Shown: positions 1 to 8,795, counted from the first letter of the stretch. The stretch is 64,000 nucleotides of DNA from Leptolyngbya sp. KIOST-1 (GCF_000763385.1 NZ_JQFA01000002.1:372001-436000); one strand, 5' to 3'. The notes: generated by a model from the letters alone, not told the origin. Made by a program: numbers and translations.

Positions 1-394
1 CTTTCTTATTCAAAAAGACCTCTTTCTTCTGCTCGGGAGTCAGGGCCGCAAACAAATTCCCTTTAGGAACCGTTTTCAGTGTGGCGGCCAACTCGGCTTT
101 TTGCTCTGTGGTCAGCGCCATCGCTTTAAATGCTTTACGCAAACTGTAGCCGTTTTGGATCGCCTGCTCAAACATCTCCCGCTGTTCGGGGAAAAGGGTA
201 CTTTCAATTTGGGGCACATACTTTGAGCGTAGCTCCTCGATTAGAGCTTCCTGCTCGGCGGTCAAATCAACATTTTCAAAGAGCGGCAGCGCAAATGAAA
301 ACGGCTTGGCGCTAACTGGGCTTGCCACCAGGGCTATCGACGCCAGCGTACACAGTAAGGTGCACAGCACCGCGGCTAAAAGCTTTCGTAACAT
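1..394 (-). CDS. Spy/CpxP-like secreted protein, 3' part beyond the left edge
   Basis: An open frame starts at the ATG at 394 and runs leftward off the window with no stop, so only about 131 N-terminal residues are visible. Residues 1-30 form a signal peptide (basic MLRK, a long hydrophobic stretch, then an SPVSA-like cleavage region). The mature part is helical and charged and carries two LTxEQ-type repeats (DLTAEQEALIEEL, ALTTEQKAEL, then ALTPEQKKEV), which is the hallmark of Spy/CpxP/LTXXQ periplasmic proteins that act as chaperones or metal/stress sensors. The family assignment rests on these repeats only; no histidine-rich metal site is visible in this part. It is followed on the same strand, upstream, by the DUF1275 gene. 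Confidence 0.7.
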   Translation of the reverse strand, partial: MLRKLLAAVLCTLLCTLASIALVASPVSAKPFSFALPLFENVDLTAEQEALIEELRSKYVPQIESTLFPEQREMFEQAIQNGYSLRKAFKAMALTTEQKAELAATLKTVPKGNLFAALTPEQKKEVFLNKK

Positions 395-466
395 GCTTGG
401 GCAATCTCCGTACTAATTAACACAACGTAAAGAAAAAAGTCGTACCTGTGGTCAAACCAGCCTGAC

Positions 467-1258
467 CTAACGTTCTTCGACCGCAGCTTTGAAGTGCTCT
501 GAAAAGGCTACAACTGCCATAAACGATATCACAATCACCGGTATCACCAGACTCCACCAGGTTTCAGAGACTAATACAAAGTAGGTGGCCGCCAATCCTC
601 CTAGGCCAAAACCTAGAATGATCGGCACAACTCGCCCCATTCGCTCGATCGATTCTGCGGCTGCCAAGGCGGCTTTCTCGTCCCCAGGGGAGGCAAATTT
701 TGACACCGCTACCTGCACCAGATCGATAGTCAACTGAGTGGTGTTGCCAGTCATAACGGTGGTTGGGATATAGCTTTTAAAGACCCCTTTGGCTTCCTTC
801 ATCAGCGCATTTTGGATCGCCATCGCTACTACCCCGGCAATACCGATGGGGAGAATGTATTCCTCCTGCACGTTAAAGATAAGTGCGGGGGAAAGGTTGA
901 CGCCCACAATCAAGAAAACCGTTAGGGCGATCGCCTCCGCCGTCAACAATACGGCGAAAACGGGCCAGGCTTTTTTGCGGGCATAGCGGGCCAGGAGCGA
1001 GGTGGCCGCCACCGCCACCATAAAGGCCGGAAACATCAGCAGGTGTGTGATGGTTGCCTCTTCGTCAGACTGCACAAACTCGTACCCGGCCAGGGCGATG
1101 TTGCCAGTAACGTGGGCGGTGAAAATGCCAAACAAAATGATGAAGGCGGAGGTATCGACAAACCCCGCCACCCAGCTCAGCATAAATCCAGCCGGGCCAT
1201 CGCTGAGCAGGTAACGGCCCAGACTGAACTCAGGCTTAGTAGGAGAACTTGCGACCAT
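467..1258 (-). CDS. DUF1275 (YoaK-family) membrane protein
   Basis: The 263-residue product is a multi-pass inner-membrane protein with about six hydrophobic helices. The N-terminal half carries the family's typical stretch around residues 25-60 (LSWVAGFVDTSAFIIL, then FTAHVTGNIALAG), with the conserved TGN, and a second TGNTTQ motif near residue 170. This matches DUF1275/YoaK proteins, whose length is usually 210-270 residues and whose function is not established. The start ATG at 1258 is the only good candidate. It lies on the same strand as the Spy-like gene, 72 bases away, so the two may be cotranscribed. No substrate can be read from the sequence. Confidence 0.85.
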   Translation of the reverse strand: MVASSPTKPEFSLGRYLLSDGPAGFMLSWVAGFVDTSAFIILFGIFTAHVTGNIALAGYEFVQSDEEATITHLLMFPAFMVAVAATSLLARYARKKAWPVFAVLLTAEAIALTVFLIVGVNLSPALIFNVQEEYILPIGIAGVVAMAIQNALMKEAKGVFKSYIPTTVMTGNTTQLTIDLVQVAVSKFASPGDEKAALAAAESIERMGRVVPIILGFGLGGLAATYFVLVSETWWSLVIPVIVISFMAVVAFSEHFKAAVEER

Positions 1259-1334
1259 AGTGACTTTCTAAACGGTGCGGCAATACATAAACGTGTCAGG
1301 TTAGAGACTTAAATTTGCGGAACCCTACCCGGAA

Positions 1335-1370
1335 CCGGTGGGGTTCTCCCCAAGGGCAAAACCCCACCGG
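1335..1370. repeat. 11-bp perfect inverted repeat in intergenic DNA
   Basis: CCGGTGGGGTT at 1335-1345 is the exact reverse complement of 1360-1370, with a 14-base loop. It lies between the start of the DUF1275 gene and the end of the leftward gene at 1487-2350. It has no adjoining T-tract, so it may be a dispersed repeat or an RNA-stabilising hairpin rather than a classical terminator. Confidence 0.55.
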
Positions 1371-1486
1371 CAGCGGGAGTACCAAACCACCTGGGAGTCA
1401 TAGATAGGGGCATGGGCCAACCATTGAAGCATCTGCAGCCATCATGGGCGGTTGTTTGCCTGTCGTCAGTAGCAGACATAACGGTA

Positions 1487-2350
1487 TTACCCCTTGCCAT
1501 AGTCGGTTTTTGGGGTGATCACCTTGATCGTCTGGTACAGGTGGCTGTCGGTGGTAAAGGCCAAGGCCTCGTTAGCCTCTGCCTCTGCCTCTGGGGCGGG
1601 GGGGAGGGCTGGCAAGGCTAACTGGGGCACCTGGCTGAGGTCACTAAACTCAGCGGCGTTGCCCCAGTAGGTCAGCAGAGCCACATGGGGAACTTCAATG
1701 CCCTTGAGCAGTACCGTAGTGCGGGGTGACGGATAGAGGTCGGGCAGGTGGGCCAGGGTGTCCTCAGCCGCTGTCACCAGCTGGGCCTGGAACTCAGGGG
1801 TGCCGGTGGTGATTTTAGAGATTTGCACCAGGGCCGTGCTGCCGGGAATAGCCGATACCATTCCCGGCGGCGAGATCACCTGGTCGATGGCAAACGCGGT
1901 TGTCACGGTTGGGGCTCCCAGGCCAATACTCTCCTTGGCGTTGTCTTTGACGCCTTTAAAGCCACCTTTGACGTACTGTTTGTAGTATGTTTCGTAGTCG
2001 CCGTCGTCTCTCTCAGTAGCTAGCGATCGCTGGAAGGCCTCGTAGCTCGCCTGATTGTCCCACTGGCTCAGCTCTACCGCTCGCAGACCATCGACACTGG
2101 AAAACAGCGCCAGCCCGTAGAAGCCAGGAATGGCTTTGTAAAATGACTTGGCCGTCTTATAAAACGACTTCACCGCCTCGCTTTGAGTAGCCGGGTCAGT
2201 GGTGTAGAAGGAAATAACGGCGATCGCACCGTCCCCGGCCTTAAAGACCATGGACTCAACGGCTTTCTCGGCCCAGGCTGGTGCGGCAGGCAACAGTAGC
2301 CAAAAGCTTAGCAGGCAGGTTCCCAACAATCTTCCCAAACCCTTAACCAT
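1487..2350 (-). CDS. Secreted two-domain antibiotic-biosynthesis-monooxygenase-like (dimeric alpha/beta barrel) protein
   Basis: The 287-residue product has a clear signal peptide (residues 1-27, ending APAWA) and a mature region containing two ABM-like ferredoxin-fold units. The first (about 35-135) has the typical pattern of a beta strand (AVISFYTT), a helix that ends in GFYGLALFSSVDGLRAVELSQWDNQASYEAF and a tail YYKQYVKGG. The second (about 160-285) has ALVQISKITTG and HVALLTYWGN. Proteins of this fold are small oxygenases or haem/ligand-binding proteins; two fused copies make a pseudo-dimer. Export outside the cytoplasm is unusual for the family. An ALPALPPAPEAEAEANEA linker interrupts the second unit. 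The enzymatic role is unknown. Confidence 0.65.
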   Translation of the reverse strand: MVKGLGRLLGTCLLSFWLLLPAAPAWAEKAVESMVFKAGDGAIAVISFYTTDPATQSEAVKSFYKTAKSFYKAIPGFYGLALFSSVDGLRAVELSQWDNQASYEAFQRSLATERDDGDYETYYKQYVKGGFKGVKDNAKESIGLGAPTVTTAFAIDQVISPPGMVSAIPGSTALVQISKITTGTPEFQAQLVTAAEDTLAHLPDLYPSPRTTVLLKGIEVPHVALLTYWGNAAEFSDLSQVPQLALPALPPAPEAEAEANEALAFTTDSHLYQTIKVITPKTDYGKG

Positions 2351-2897
2351 TGACCTTCAACACCTCTCAAGGGTGACGTGGGGCAGGTTCCAGTGCCTGA
2401 CGACCAATTCAATGCCCCATCCTAACGGCAGCAACCTGAGCTTTTTGTTACCCTGAATACCGTTTTTCCGCATCCTCTTAACGCATAAAAATAAGCGCAC
2501 CTGTCCTAGGAGGGATTTTTTGGGCATTGACCCTCATCCATTGACCCTCATCTACTACCCAATCCTGGAATAGCAGCAGCGTCCTGTGTTCTCGACTACA
2601 GAACCCCCAGCGCCGTTCTTCTATAACTCTTTTGGAGGCTGTGTATACAGTACACCGTATTCAAAAGTTGTTGAGCTGCAAGGTTTTGAGGTTCTGGTGC
2701 TTGTCTTCTAGGGTCAGTCGGGGGTTAGGTCAGGAGAGGCGGCTTTTTTAAGTTCTGCAAAGGGCGGTCTTAAACACCTGCTGTTTGTATCTCAGTGAAC
2801 AAAAAAACTCGACTTTGGTTGTAATTCTTTGTTAGGTCGTTGGGTCCAAGGGCGCAAAGCCGAAAACCATTAAGAAACTCATTTTTAGGGAGAATCC
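2351..2897. other. 547-bp divergent intergenic region
   Basis: This non-coding stretch separates the leftward secreted ABM-like gene from the rightward permease and must hold both promoters. Apart from the palindrome at 2641-2655 I see no open frame, tRNA or repeat. The permease start is preceded by TTAGGGAGAATCC, which contains a Shine-Dalgarno-like AGGGAG. Confidence 0.5.
2641..2655. promoter_or_regulatory. Possible operator GTGTA-N5-TACAC
   Basis: A 15-bp interrupted palindrome, GTGTATACAGTACAC, lies about 240 bases upstream of the permease start. Its size and symmetry fit a dimeric helix-turn-helix regulator, but no regulator is identified and no core promoter could be placed with confidence. 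Confidence 0.3.
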
Positions 2898-4328
2898 ATG
2901 ACACAGGCAGACCGTGAAACCACCGTCGAAGCGATGGATGGTGAGAGAATAAGCATTCAGTCCGAACTGCTCTACGGGTTGAACGACAGGCCGCCGGTTG
3001 GGGAAGCGATATTTGTTGCCATTCAACACGTTCTGGCTTCCTTTGTGGGCATTATCACCCCCGGCCTATTAATCTGTGGAGCCCTGGGGGCGAGCCCAGA
3101 AGATACCGGCATTATTGTCAGCATGTCTCTGCTTGCCAGCGGCATTTGTACCTTCATCCAGTGCCGCCGGTTTGGGCCGATTGGATCAGGACTGCTGAGC
3201 CTGCAGGGCACCAGTTTTGCGTTTTTGGGACCTATCATTGGCGTTGGAACGGCGGCTGTTGCCGCTGGCAGCACCCCTACCGATGCCCTGGGGTTAATTT
3301 TCGGCCTCTGCTTTTTTGGCTCCGCCGTTGAAATTATCCTGAGCCGCTTCTTGCACCTGTTGCAGCAGGTGATTACCCCGGTGGTCACAGGCTCAGTGGT
3401 TATGATCATCGGCTTGAGTTTGATTCGAACTGGCTTTTTCAGCCTGGCAGGTGGTGCCGCAGCCCAGCAAAACGAAACATTTGGCAGTACTCAAAACCTG
3501 GCTTTGGGTGGTTTGGTGCTGGCCATTGTGGTGTTTTTGACCCTGTCTCAAAATCGGTTTTTGCGGATGGGCGCGATCGCCATCGGTCTGATTGTTGGCT
3601 ACATCATTGCCATTGCTCTGGGCCTGGTCAATTTGAGTGCCCTGAGCAATCTGCCGCTGATTCGTCTGCCCCTGCCTCTGCGCTACGGTCTTGACTTCAA
3701 CTTCTCTGCCTTTGTGCCCTTTATTTTTCTGTACATAATCACCGCTATTGAAACTGTCGGTGATCTAACCGCCACTTCGGCGGTATCCGGGGAACCTGTT
3801 TCTGGCGCTACCTACTTTCGGCGCATCAAGGGTGGCGTGCTGGGCGATGGCATCAATTCAGCGATCGCGGCCCTGTTAAACACCTTCCCCAACACCACCT
3901 TTAGCCAGAACAACGGGGTCATTCAAATGACCGGGGTGGGCAGCCGTTACGTGGGCTTCTACGTCGCAGGTATCTTTGCCATTCTCGGGCTCATTCCCAT
4001 TGTTGGTGGTATTTTTCAGGCCATTCCGCAGCCAGTTCTGGGCGGTGCCACGCTGGTCATGTTTGGCTCCATTGCCGTAGCCGGTCTAAACATTGTGGCG
4101 TCGACCGGGCTCGATCGACGCTCTGCCGTTATCGTTGCGGTTTCTCTGGCCCTGGGCTTAGGGGTGGTTTACTCCCCTGACATCTTTGCCGACAAGCCCG
4201 CGCTGATCAGAAACGTGTTCTCTTCAGGGATCTCAACCGGCGGCATGACCGCCATCTTGCTGAACATCATTCTGCCCGGCCGGCCCAAAGTTGGCACCAA
4301 AGTCAGCCCTGAGCTTTCTGAAGCCTAG
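2898..4328 (+). CDS. NCS2 (nucleobase:cation symporter-2) uracil/xanthine permease family protein
   Basis: The 476-residue protein has 12-14 hydrophobic segments and aligns by eye with bacterial UraA/PbuX/UacT-type permeases: an N-terminal block GLNDRPPVGEAIFVAIQHVLA, the SLQGTSFAFLGPI half-helix near residue 100, the conserved acidic residue in TAIETVGDLTATS near 290, and the family signature QNNGVIQMTGVGSR near 340. It should import a purine or pyrimidine base with H+ or Na+. The QN-x-G signature leans toward the purine (xanthine/urate) branch, which is inference. It stands alone, with a long 5' region and a hairpin just after the stop. Confidence 0.88.
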   Translation: MTQADRETTVEAMDGERISIQSELLYGLNDRPPVGEAIFVAIQHVLASFVGIITPGLLICGALGASPEDTGIIVSMSLLASGICTFIQCRRFGPIGSGLLSLQGTSFAFLGPIIGVGTAAVAAGSTPTDALGLIFGLCFFGSAVEIILSRFLHLLQQVITPVVTGSVVMIIGLSLIRTGFFSLAGGAAAQQNETFGSTQNLALGGLVLAIVVFLTLSQNRFLRMGAIAIGLIVGYIIAIALGLVNLSALSNLPLIRLPLPLRYGLDFNFSAFVPFIFLYIITAIETVGDLTATSAVSGEPVSGATYFRRIKGGVLGDGINSAIAALLNTFPNTTFSQNNGVIQMTGVGSRYVGFYVAGIFAILGLIPIVGGIFQAIPQPVLGGATLVMFGSIAVAGLNIVASTGLDRRSAVIVAVSLALGLGVVYSPDIFADKPALIRNVFSSGISTGGMTAILLNIILPGRPKVGTKVSPELSEA

Positions 4329-4876
4329 GAGCTGTCATCAAGGGCCTTTGATGACTCAGCCGCCGCCTTTACAGTCCCTAGACTGTTGAGTTGGATCGGG
4401 CTTAGCCACACCGATGGGAAAAGGCTTTTGGCCAGAATTGGTGACATTCCCAGGGTGGCTGCAAAGCAAATTTCAGCGCCAAGTCCTGCAGGCTTCTAGC
4501 TCAAGTCTATGGCTCTTGGCCTGTAATTGAATCTTTCAGGGCTGCATTAAAGACTGAGAGCGGAGTGCTTTACCTGCTTTTAATCCTTGAGTAGTCTAAG
4601 TCAGCAACGCCTTCGACAGACTCAGGAACCCTGCGGTAAAGCGTCCCGCCCTGTCCATTGGCATCAGGCATTAGCCCCAGTCTCTGGGGTCTATCAAATT
4701 TAATCGGTCTGGAAGCGAACAGCCCCAGATTCCTGGCTCGCTAGGAACCTGAATGAGTGTCGTTTCCATCTAGCGAGGTTTGAGTAAGGGGTCTGAGAGG
4801 TTAGACGCTTTTTTGACCCTGCTAGTTCCCAGGGGCCGATAACAGTGTGGATGTGTTTTGGTGTGAGGAAATATTG
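4329..4876. other. Intergenic region between permease and porin, with a hairpin at its 5' end
   Basis: GTCATCAA (4334-4341) pairs perfectly with TTGATGAC (4348-4355) directly after the permease stop, a short stem with a 6-base loop and no T-tract. The segment CTAG followed by GAGCTGTCATCAA resembles the end of the MITE-like element at 8531-8659, but no convincing second end is present here. The remaining ~500 bases hold no gene, tRNA or strong repeat that I can see. The porin promoter should lie near 4740-4860. Confidence 0.4.
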
Positions 4877-6832
4877 ATGGTGAACGTACTCTCCTGGCGT
4901 GCTGTGGCCCGCCTTTGCTTGACTGGTTGCGATCGCGCTCTAGTGGCTGCTTCGGTGCTGCTGCTGTCCGCTACGGCGGCGGTTGCGAGTTCCCCTGCGC
5001 CGTTTGAAGAATTGGACGAAAGCGCTGGAGTTGCCCTCGCAGCCGCCAGCTACGAGGGCAGCGATAACGGCGCTGCCGAAGCTGCCCCAGCAGGATTGGC
5101 AGCAGAGATGGCTGCGGCAACGGTGCTAGGGGCTGATGCGATCGCTCCGGCAGGGACTCTGCTGGCCGCTGAGCCCGTAGACACCGCTGAGCCCACCGCC
5201 ATGTTTCGGGTGGATGACCTGGAGGGAAGCCTCGAAACCGAAGCCGTGGTGCGCCCGGCGGCGGCCGCTGACCTGGCTCAGGTTACCCGAGTCACGGATT
5301 TCTCTGACGTGTTGCCCTCCGACTGGGCCTTTCAGTCCCTGAGCAACCTGGTGGAAAACTACGGCTGCCTCCAGGGCTACCCCGATAGCACCTTCCGGGG
5401 GCAGCGCTCCCTGACCCGCTTCGAATTCGCCGCTGGCCTCAATGCCTGTCTGGATGTGATCGTCAGCACCCTGGGGGCGGGCATCCCCGAGGAAGATCTG
5501 GCCACCATCCGCCGTCTGCAGGAGGAATTTGCCGCTGAGCTGGCCTCCATTCGAGGCCGCGTCGACCAGCTGGAAGCCGACACCGCCCAGCTCCGGGCCC
5601 AGCAGTTTTCCACCGTGACCAAGCTGCGGGGTCAGGTGTTTGCCAACATCGGCGGCGGCTTTTCTGGCGGCGATGTGCTGGCCGAAGGGATCAACGCTTT
5701 TGCCTCTGGTCCGACCCGGACGGTGCGAACCGTTAGCGGCAACCCGGCGGTCAACGTGGGCAGCCTGATGTGGCTCAACTTTGACACCTCCTTTAACGGT
5801 GCCGATCGCCTCAAGCTCCAGCTGGTCACCGGCAGCGGCACCGGCCCGGGCAACTTCTGGGCGTCGGCGGGTCTGTTCAACACCTTTGGTACCCCCATCC
5901 AGTTCCAGACTGGGGTGCCAGCTGGGCAAGACTTTAGCGTCTACCTGCGGGAGCTAAGCTATGCCTTTCCGGTGGGCAACAACCTCACCCTCGATATCGG
6001 TCCCCGGATCAACTGGTACAGCTACTTTGACCAGAACCGATACACCTTCTTCCTGACTGGGGCCAACAGCTTTAACTCCAGCGGTGGCACCCAGGTGAAT
6101 AGCCTGGACCGGGGTACGGGGGTAGTTGCGGTGTGGAACGTAGCCGACTGGCTCGATCTGCGGGTAGGCTACCTGGCAGAAAATACTGAGTTCATTGGCG
6201 GCCCCAAGGCTCCCAGTGACCCCAGCGTCGGTCTGTTTGGCGGTACCAGCACCCTCACCGGCCAGATTGGCCTGCGTCCCTTTGACAACTTCAACCTGCG
6301 GCTGTTATACACCCGATCGAACCTGATGCCCAACGCAACAGGTCTGATTGGCGGTACCTTCGGCGAGCCCATCTACGGGTTTGTCAACGACGGCGCCGGG
6401 GGAGGCCTGACCAATGCCCCCGCCGACACCTTCCTGGTCAACTTCGACTGGACTCCGCTCAACTGGCTGGGGCTGTTTGGCCGCTACAGCTACGGTAGTG
6501 TTGCCCTGACCCAGGCGGCTACTGGGATCGGTGTGGGCAGTGTTGATGCCCAGTCGATTCAGTTTGGGGTAGCCTTTCCAAACCTATTTCGGGAAGGCGC
6601 TCAGGCGACCATTTCCTACCTAGTGCCTTTCTCGGTCATCAACGGGCGAGAGTTCTTTGTGTCGGGGGCAGGCGATGGCGGCAAACAGCGGGAACTGGAG
6701 TTTGTCTACCGCTACCCGCTCAACCGCAACATCTGGCTGATGCCTTCTGTGTACTGGATCATGGATGCCAATAACTTCAGCACCAACCCCGACATCTTTA
6801 TCTTCAACCTGCAGACCCAGCTCCTCTTCTAA
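4877..6832 (+). CDS. SLH-domain iron-uptake/OprB-type outer-membrane porin
   Basis: A GTG at 4847 would give 661 residues, but the ATG at 4877 has a GAGGAA Shine-Dalgarno six bases upstream and gives a normal signal peptide (hydrophobic core ASVLLLSATAAVASS), so I use it (651 residues). After an acidic, low-complexity region comes one SLH domain (about residues 150-205: FSDVLPSDWAFQSLSNL, YPDSTFRGQRSLTRFEFA) that anchors the protein to the periplasmic peptidoglycan. A short coiled coil (RRLQEEFAAELASIRGRVDQ) follows, then an OprB-like beta-barrel to the end, closing with the aromatic FNLQTQLLF typical of outer-membrane barrels. Such porins are the abundant cyanobacterial outer-membrane channels for ions and small solutes. 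A strong terminator follows. Confidence 0.9.
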   Translation: MVNVLSWRAVARLCLTGCDRALVAASVLLLSATAAVASSPAPFEELDESAGVALAAASYEGSDNGAAEAAPAGLAAEMAAATVLGADAIAPAGTLLAAEPVDTAEPTAMFRVDDLEGSLETEAVVRPAAAADLAQVTRVTDFSDVLPSDWAFQSLSNLVENYGCLQGYPDSTFRGQRSLTRFEFAAGLNACLDVIVSTLGAGIPEEDLATIRRLQEEFAAELASIRGRVDQLEADTAQLRAQQFSTVTKLRGQVFANIGGGFSGGDVLAEGINAFASGPTRTVRTVSGNPAVNVGSLMWLNFDTSFNGADRLKLQLVTGSGTGPGNFWASAGLFNTFGTPIQFQTGVPAGQDFSVYLRELSYAFPVGNNLTLDIGPRINWYSYFDQNRYTFFLTGANSFNSSGGTQVNSLDRGTGVVAVWNVADWLDLRVGYLAENTEFIGGPKAPSDPSVGLFGGTSTLTGQIGLRPFDNFNLRLLYTRSNLMPNATGLIGGTFGEPIYGFVNDGAGGGLTNAPADTFLVNFDWTPLNWLGLFGRYSYGSVALTQAATGIGVGSVDAQSIQFGVAFPNLFREGAQATISYLVPFSVINGREFFVSGAGDGGKQRELEFVYRYPLNRNIWLMPSVYWIMDANNFSTNPDIFIFNLQTQLLF

Positions 6833-6921
6833 GGAGTGTCTTCCAGTCTGGTCAAAGCCCGTTTAGGTGATATCAGCTCCTAGATCACGTTTTTCCTTCA
6901 ACAGCCAGACGATATATCTCC

Positions 6922-6952
6922 AGCCCTATCGATCGCTCGATAGGGCTTTTTT
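6922..6952 (+). terminator. Rho-independent terminator of the porin gene
   Basis: AGCCCTATCGA (6922-6932) pairs perfectly with 6937-6947 across a TCGC loop, and a run of six T follows (6947-6952). It sits 90 bases after the porin stop and just before the convergent channel gene. Confidence 0.92.
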
Positions 6953-6972
6953 CTTCTGCCATGACGACGTTC

Positions 6973-8406
6973 TCAGGCGTCAAACTTGTCCGGCATTTTG
7001 CGGGCAATCACCACCAGCTTGTCCTGGGGGGCGAGGCGATAGTTGGCCGGCGGGTTGACCAGGGTGCGGCGCTGGGGCTGACTCACCTCCAGGGCAATGG
7101 GTAGGGCATCCTGCTGCTGCTTCATGCGATCGACCGCCTGCCAGAAGGGCAAATCTACCCAGCTGGGCGGCACGGGCACTTTGTAAATCTGGTTGCCCAC
7201 CTGCACCGTCAGCAGTTCGGCCAGCACCTCCACTGACCCCTGGGCCCGGGCCGAAGTGGCAATGATGTGGCTGGTGATTTCGCTGGATACAATCACGTCG
7301 TCTACCCCAGCGATTCTGAGCTGGACGTCATTCTGGCGATCGAGCAGTTGGGCGCAGGTGTAGACCGCTGGGTTGAGTTTTTCAATGGTCAGGGCCGCCA
7401 GCACCGTGCGGGCGTCAATATCCTGGTCGCTGCGGGGGCGCGAGGTGTCGGCCAGCAAAATGGCCCGGGCCGCATGGACAATGTTGATCCCCTGGAGCAC
7501 ATCAATGCGGGTGTAGTCGGCGGTATGAAAGTAAAGGTTCGACAGGTTGAGATGCTGGAGGGCCTGCTCAGGAGTTTCAGTGAACTCCGCCACCACCACA
7601 ATGGGGTGATTTTCCATATCGGGGTCGAGCAGCAATTCTTCGACCACATGGGTACCGTTGCGGTTCCAGCCACAGATCACCGTGTGATCCGAAAGTTCTT
7701 CCAGTTCCATAGGGCGAAAATCCATTACCGAACGCAGGCGCTGTACCATTGTCGCCGACACCAGACCAGTCACCACCGCAAACAGGGTCAGCCCCCCCAG
7801 CATCAGCATCAGGGTGATTGCCCGGCCCCAGGGTGTCTCTGGCTCACCGCCAATGGGTTCAGTCCCCACCAGCATAAAGATGCTCCACCACAGCGCTTTG
7901 CCAAGGGAGTCCAGATCTGGGTTTTGGCTGCCCTCAAACAGGTAAAGGCCCAGGGCTCCAATCAGTAGAATTACACCAATGGTGGCCAGCAGGCTGATCT
8001 GTGCCCCCAGGCCCAGGGCCAGGGCCGGGGCAAACCGGCCCAGATTGCGGTTCAGCAGGATGCTGGCTCGAAACAGCCGCAGCAGCCGCAGCAGCCGCAG
8101 CGCCGGAACGGAGGGGGGAAAGGGCAGCACCGCCACCAGGTCGATCCAGTAGATTTGGAAAAACCGCCGTCGGCTGGGCGCCAGCCACCAGCGGGCCGCC
8201 AGCTCCAGCCAGAAGATGACCGTCAGCCCCGCCTGGAGATGCAGCACCTGGGCATAGCCAGGACTGCCGGGCGAGGAGCCGATTTCCAACAGCACCAGCA
8301 GGGCCGACAGCACAATCAACCCAATCAACACGAGCTCTGTGTTGTGGGCGTAGAGCCGCTTTCTGAGCTGAACTTTGAGGGACGGCGACGCGGTCAGATC
8401 AGACAT
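6973..8406 (-). CDS. Six-TM voltage-channel-like protein with cytoplasmic RCK/TrkA domain
   Basis: The 477-residue protein starts with an ion-channel module: TM1 near 27-46, TM2 near 75-92, an arginine-rich S4-like helix (LRLLRLLRLFRASIL, about 100-117), TM5 near 130-155, a pore loop, and TM6 near 190-215. A RCK/TrkA-N Rossmann domain follows (VICGWNRNG near 255) and a TrkA-C-like lobe (about 400-475). It would gate K+ or a related cation in response to a nucleotide or ion bound by RCK. The expected TVGYG selectivity filter is replaced by V180-G-T-E-P-I-G, so selectivity is uncertain. The S4 segment is written in a CAGCAGCCG-type DNA repeat. It converges on the porin gene. Confidence 0.85.
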   Translation of the reverse strand: MSDLTASPSLKVQLRKRLYAHNTELVLIGLIVLSALLVLLEIGSSPGSPGYAQVLHLQAGLTVIFWLELAARWWLAPSRRRFFQIYWIDLVAVLPFPPSVPALRLLRLLRLFRASILLNRNLGRFAPALALGLGAQISLLATIGVILLIGALGLYLFEGSQNPDLDSLGKALWWSIFMLVGTEPIGGEPETPWGRAITLMLMLGGLTLFAVVTGLVSATMVQRLRSVMDFRPMELEELSDHTVICGWNRNGTHVVEELLLDPDMENHPIVVVAEFTETPEQALQHLNLSNLYFHTADYTRIDVLQGINIVHAARAILLADTSRPRSDQDIDARTVLAALTIEKLNPAVYTCAQLLDRQNDVQLRIAGVDDVIVSSEITSHIIATSARAQGSVEVLAELLTVQVGNQIYKVPVPPSWVDLPFWQAVDRMKQQQDALPIALEVSQPQRRTLVNPPANYRLAPQDKLVVIARKMPDKFDA

Positions 8407-8530
8407 AGTCCACTAACGCTAACGACCTGGAGCAGTTACGATCAGGGTTTGCCATTGTGCCACCGCCGATTGCCTCATAAAAACTACGGTCCCTAGCCCC
8501 AGGTTATCGATTGAGTAGAGCGTAATTTCT

Positions 8531-8659
8531 CTAGGGCGTGTCATCAATTATGGGCAAAAGCCCGGTACATTAAGCCTTGCCACGCCCGACACAAACGACA
8601 GGCCAGGGGCTGTGACCCTTGATTTGAGCGGTTAGCAGCTAATTGATGACAGCCTCTAG
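8531..8659. mobile_element. MITE-like element, about 121 bp, with CTAG target duplication
   Basis: TGTCATCAATTA (8539-8550) is exactly inverted at 8640-8651 (TAATTGATGACA). The match extends outward with few mismatches until a CTAG on each side (8531-8534 and 8656-8659). The interior has no open frame but contains GGGCAAAAGCCC (8552-8563), a small hairpin. A short element with terminal inverted repeats and a 4-bp CTAG (YTAR-type) duplication is what a non-autonomous derivative of an IS5-like element would leave; the IS family is inference. The rest of 8407-8942 holds only the 15-mer repeat entered below. Confidence 0.6.
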
Positions 8660-8795
8660 GGGTGGCAGTCTTTGACTAGAGCTGATCACCCACCAAACTG
8701 TTTTACCTCTATCGGTACGGTCCATCTGTCAAAAATGACGCTCTCCAGAACATTAGTTCTGGAACACCAGCCGATTTAGGTCGTCCTCATTTTTA

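Noticed and set aside
1309..1500. A 63-codon leftward frame between two genes
   Set aside because: It spans the 11-bp inverted repeat and has no protein-like pattern or ribosome site.
4326..4380. A second complete MITE after the permease
   Set aside because: Only one end resembles the element at 8531-8659; no matching inverted end or target duplication could be found.
5126..5929. A 267-codon leftward frame opposite the porin
   Set aside because: Gly/His-rich with no protein features; antisense shadow of the porin gene.
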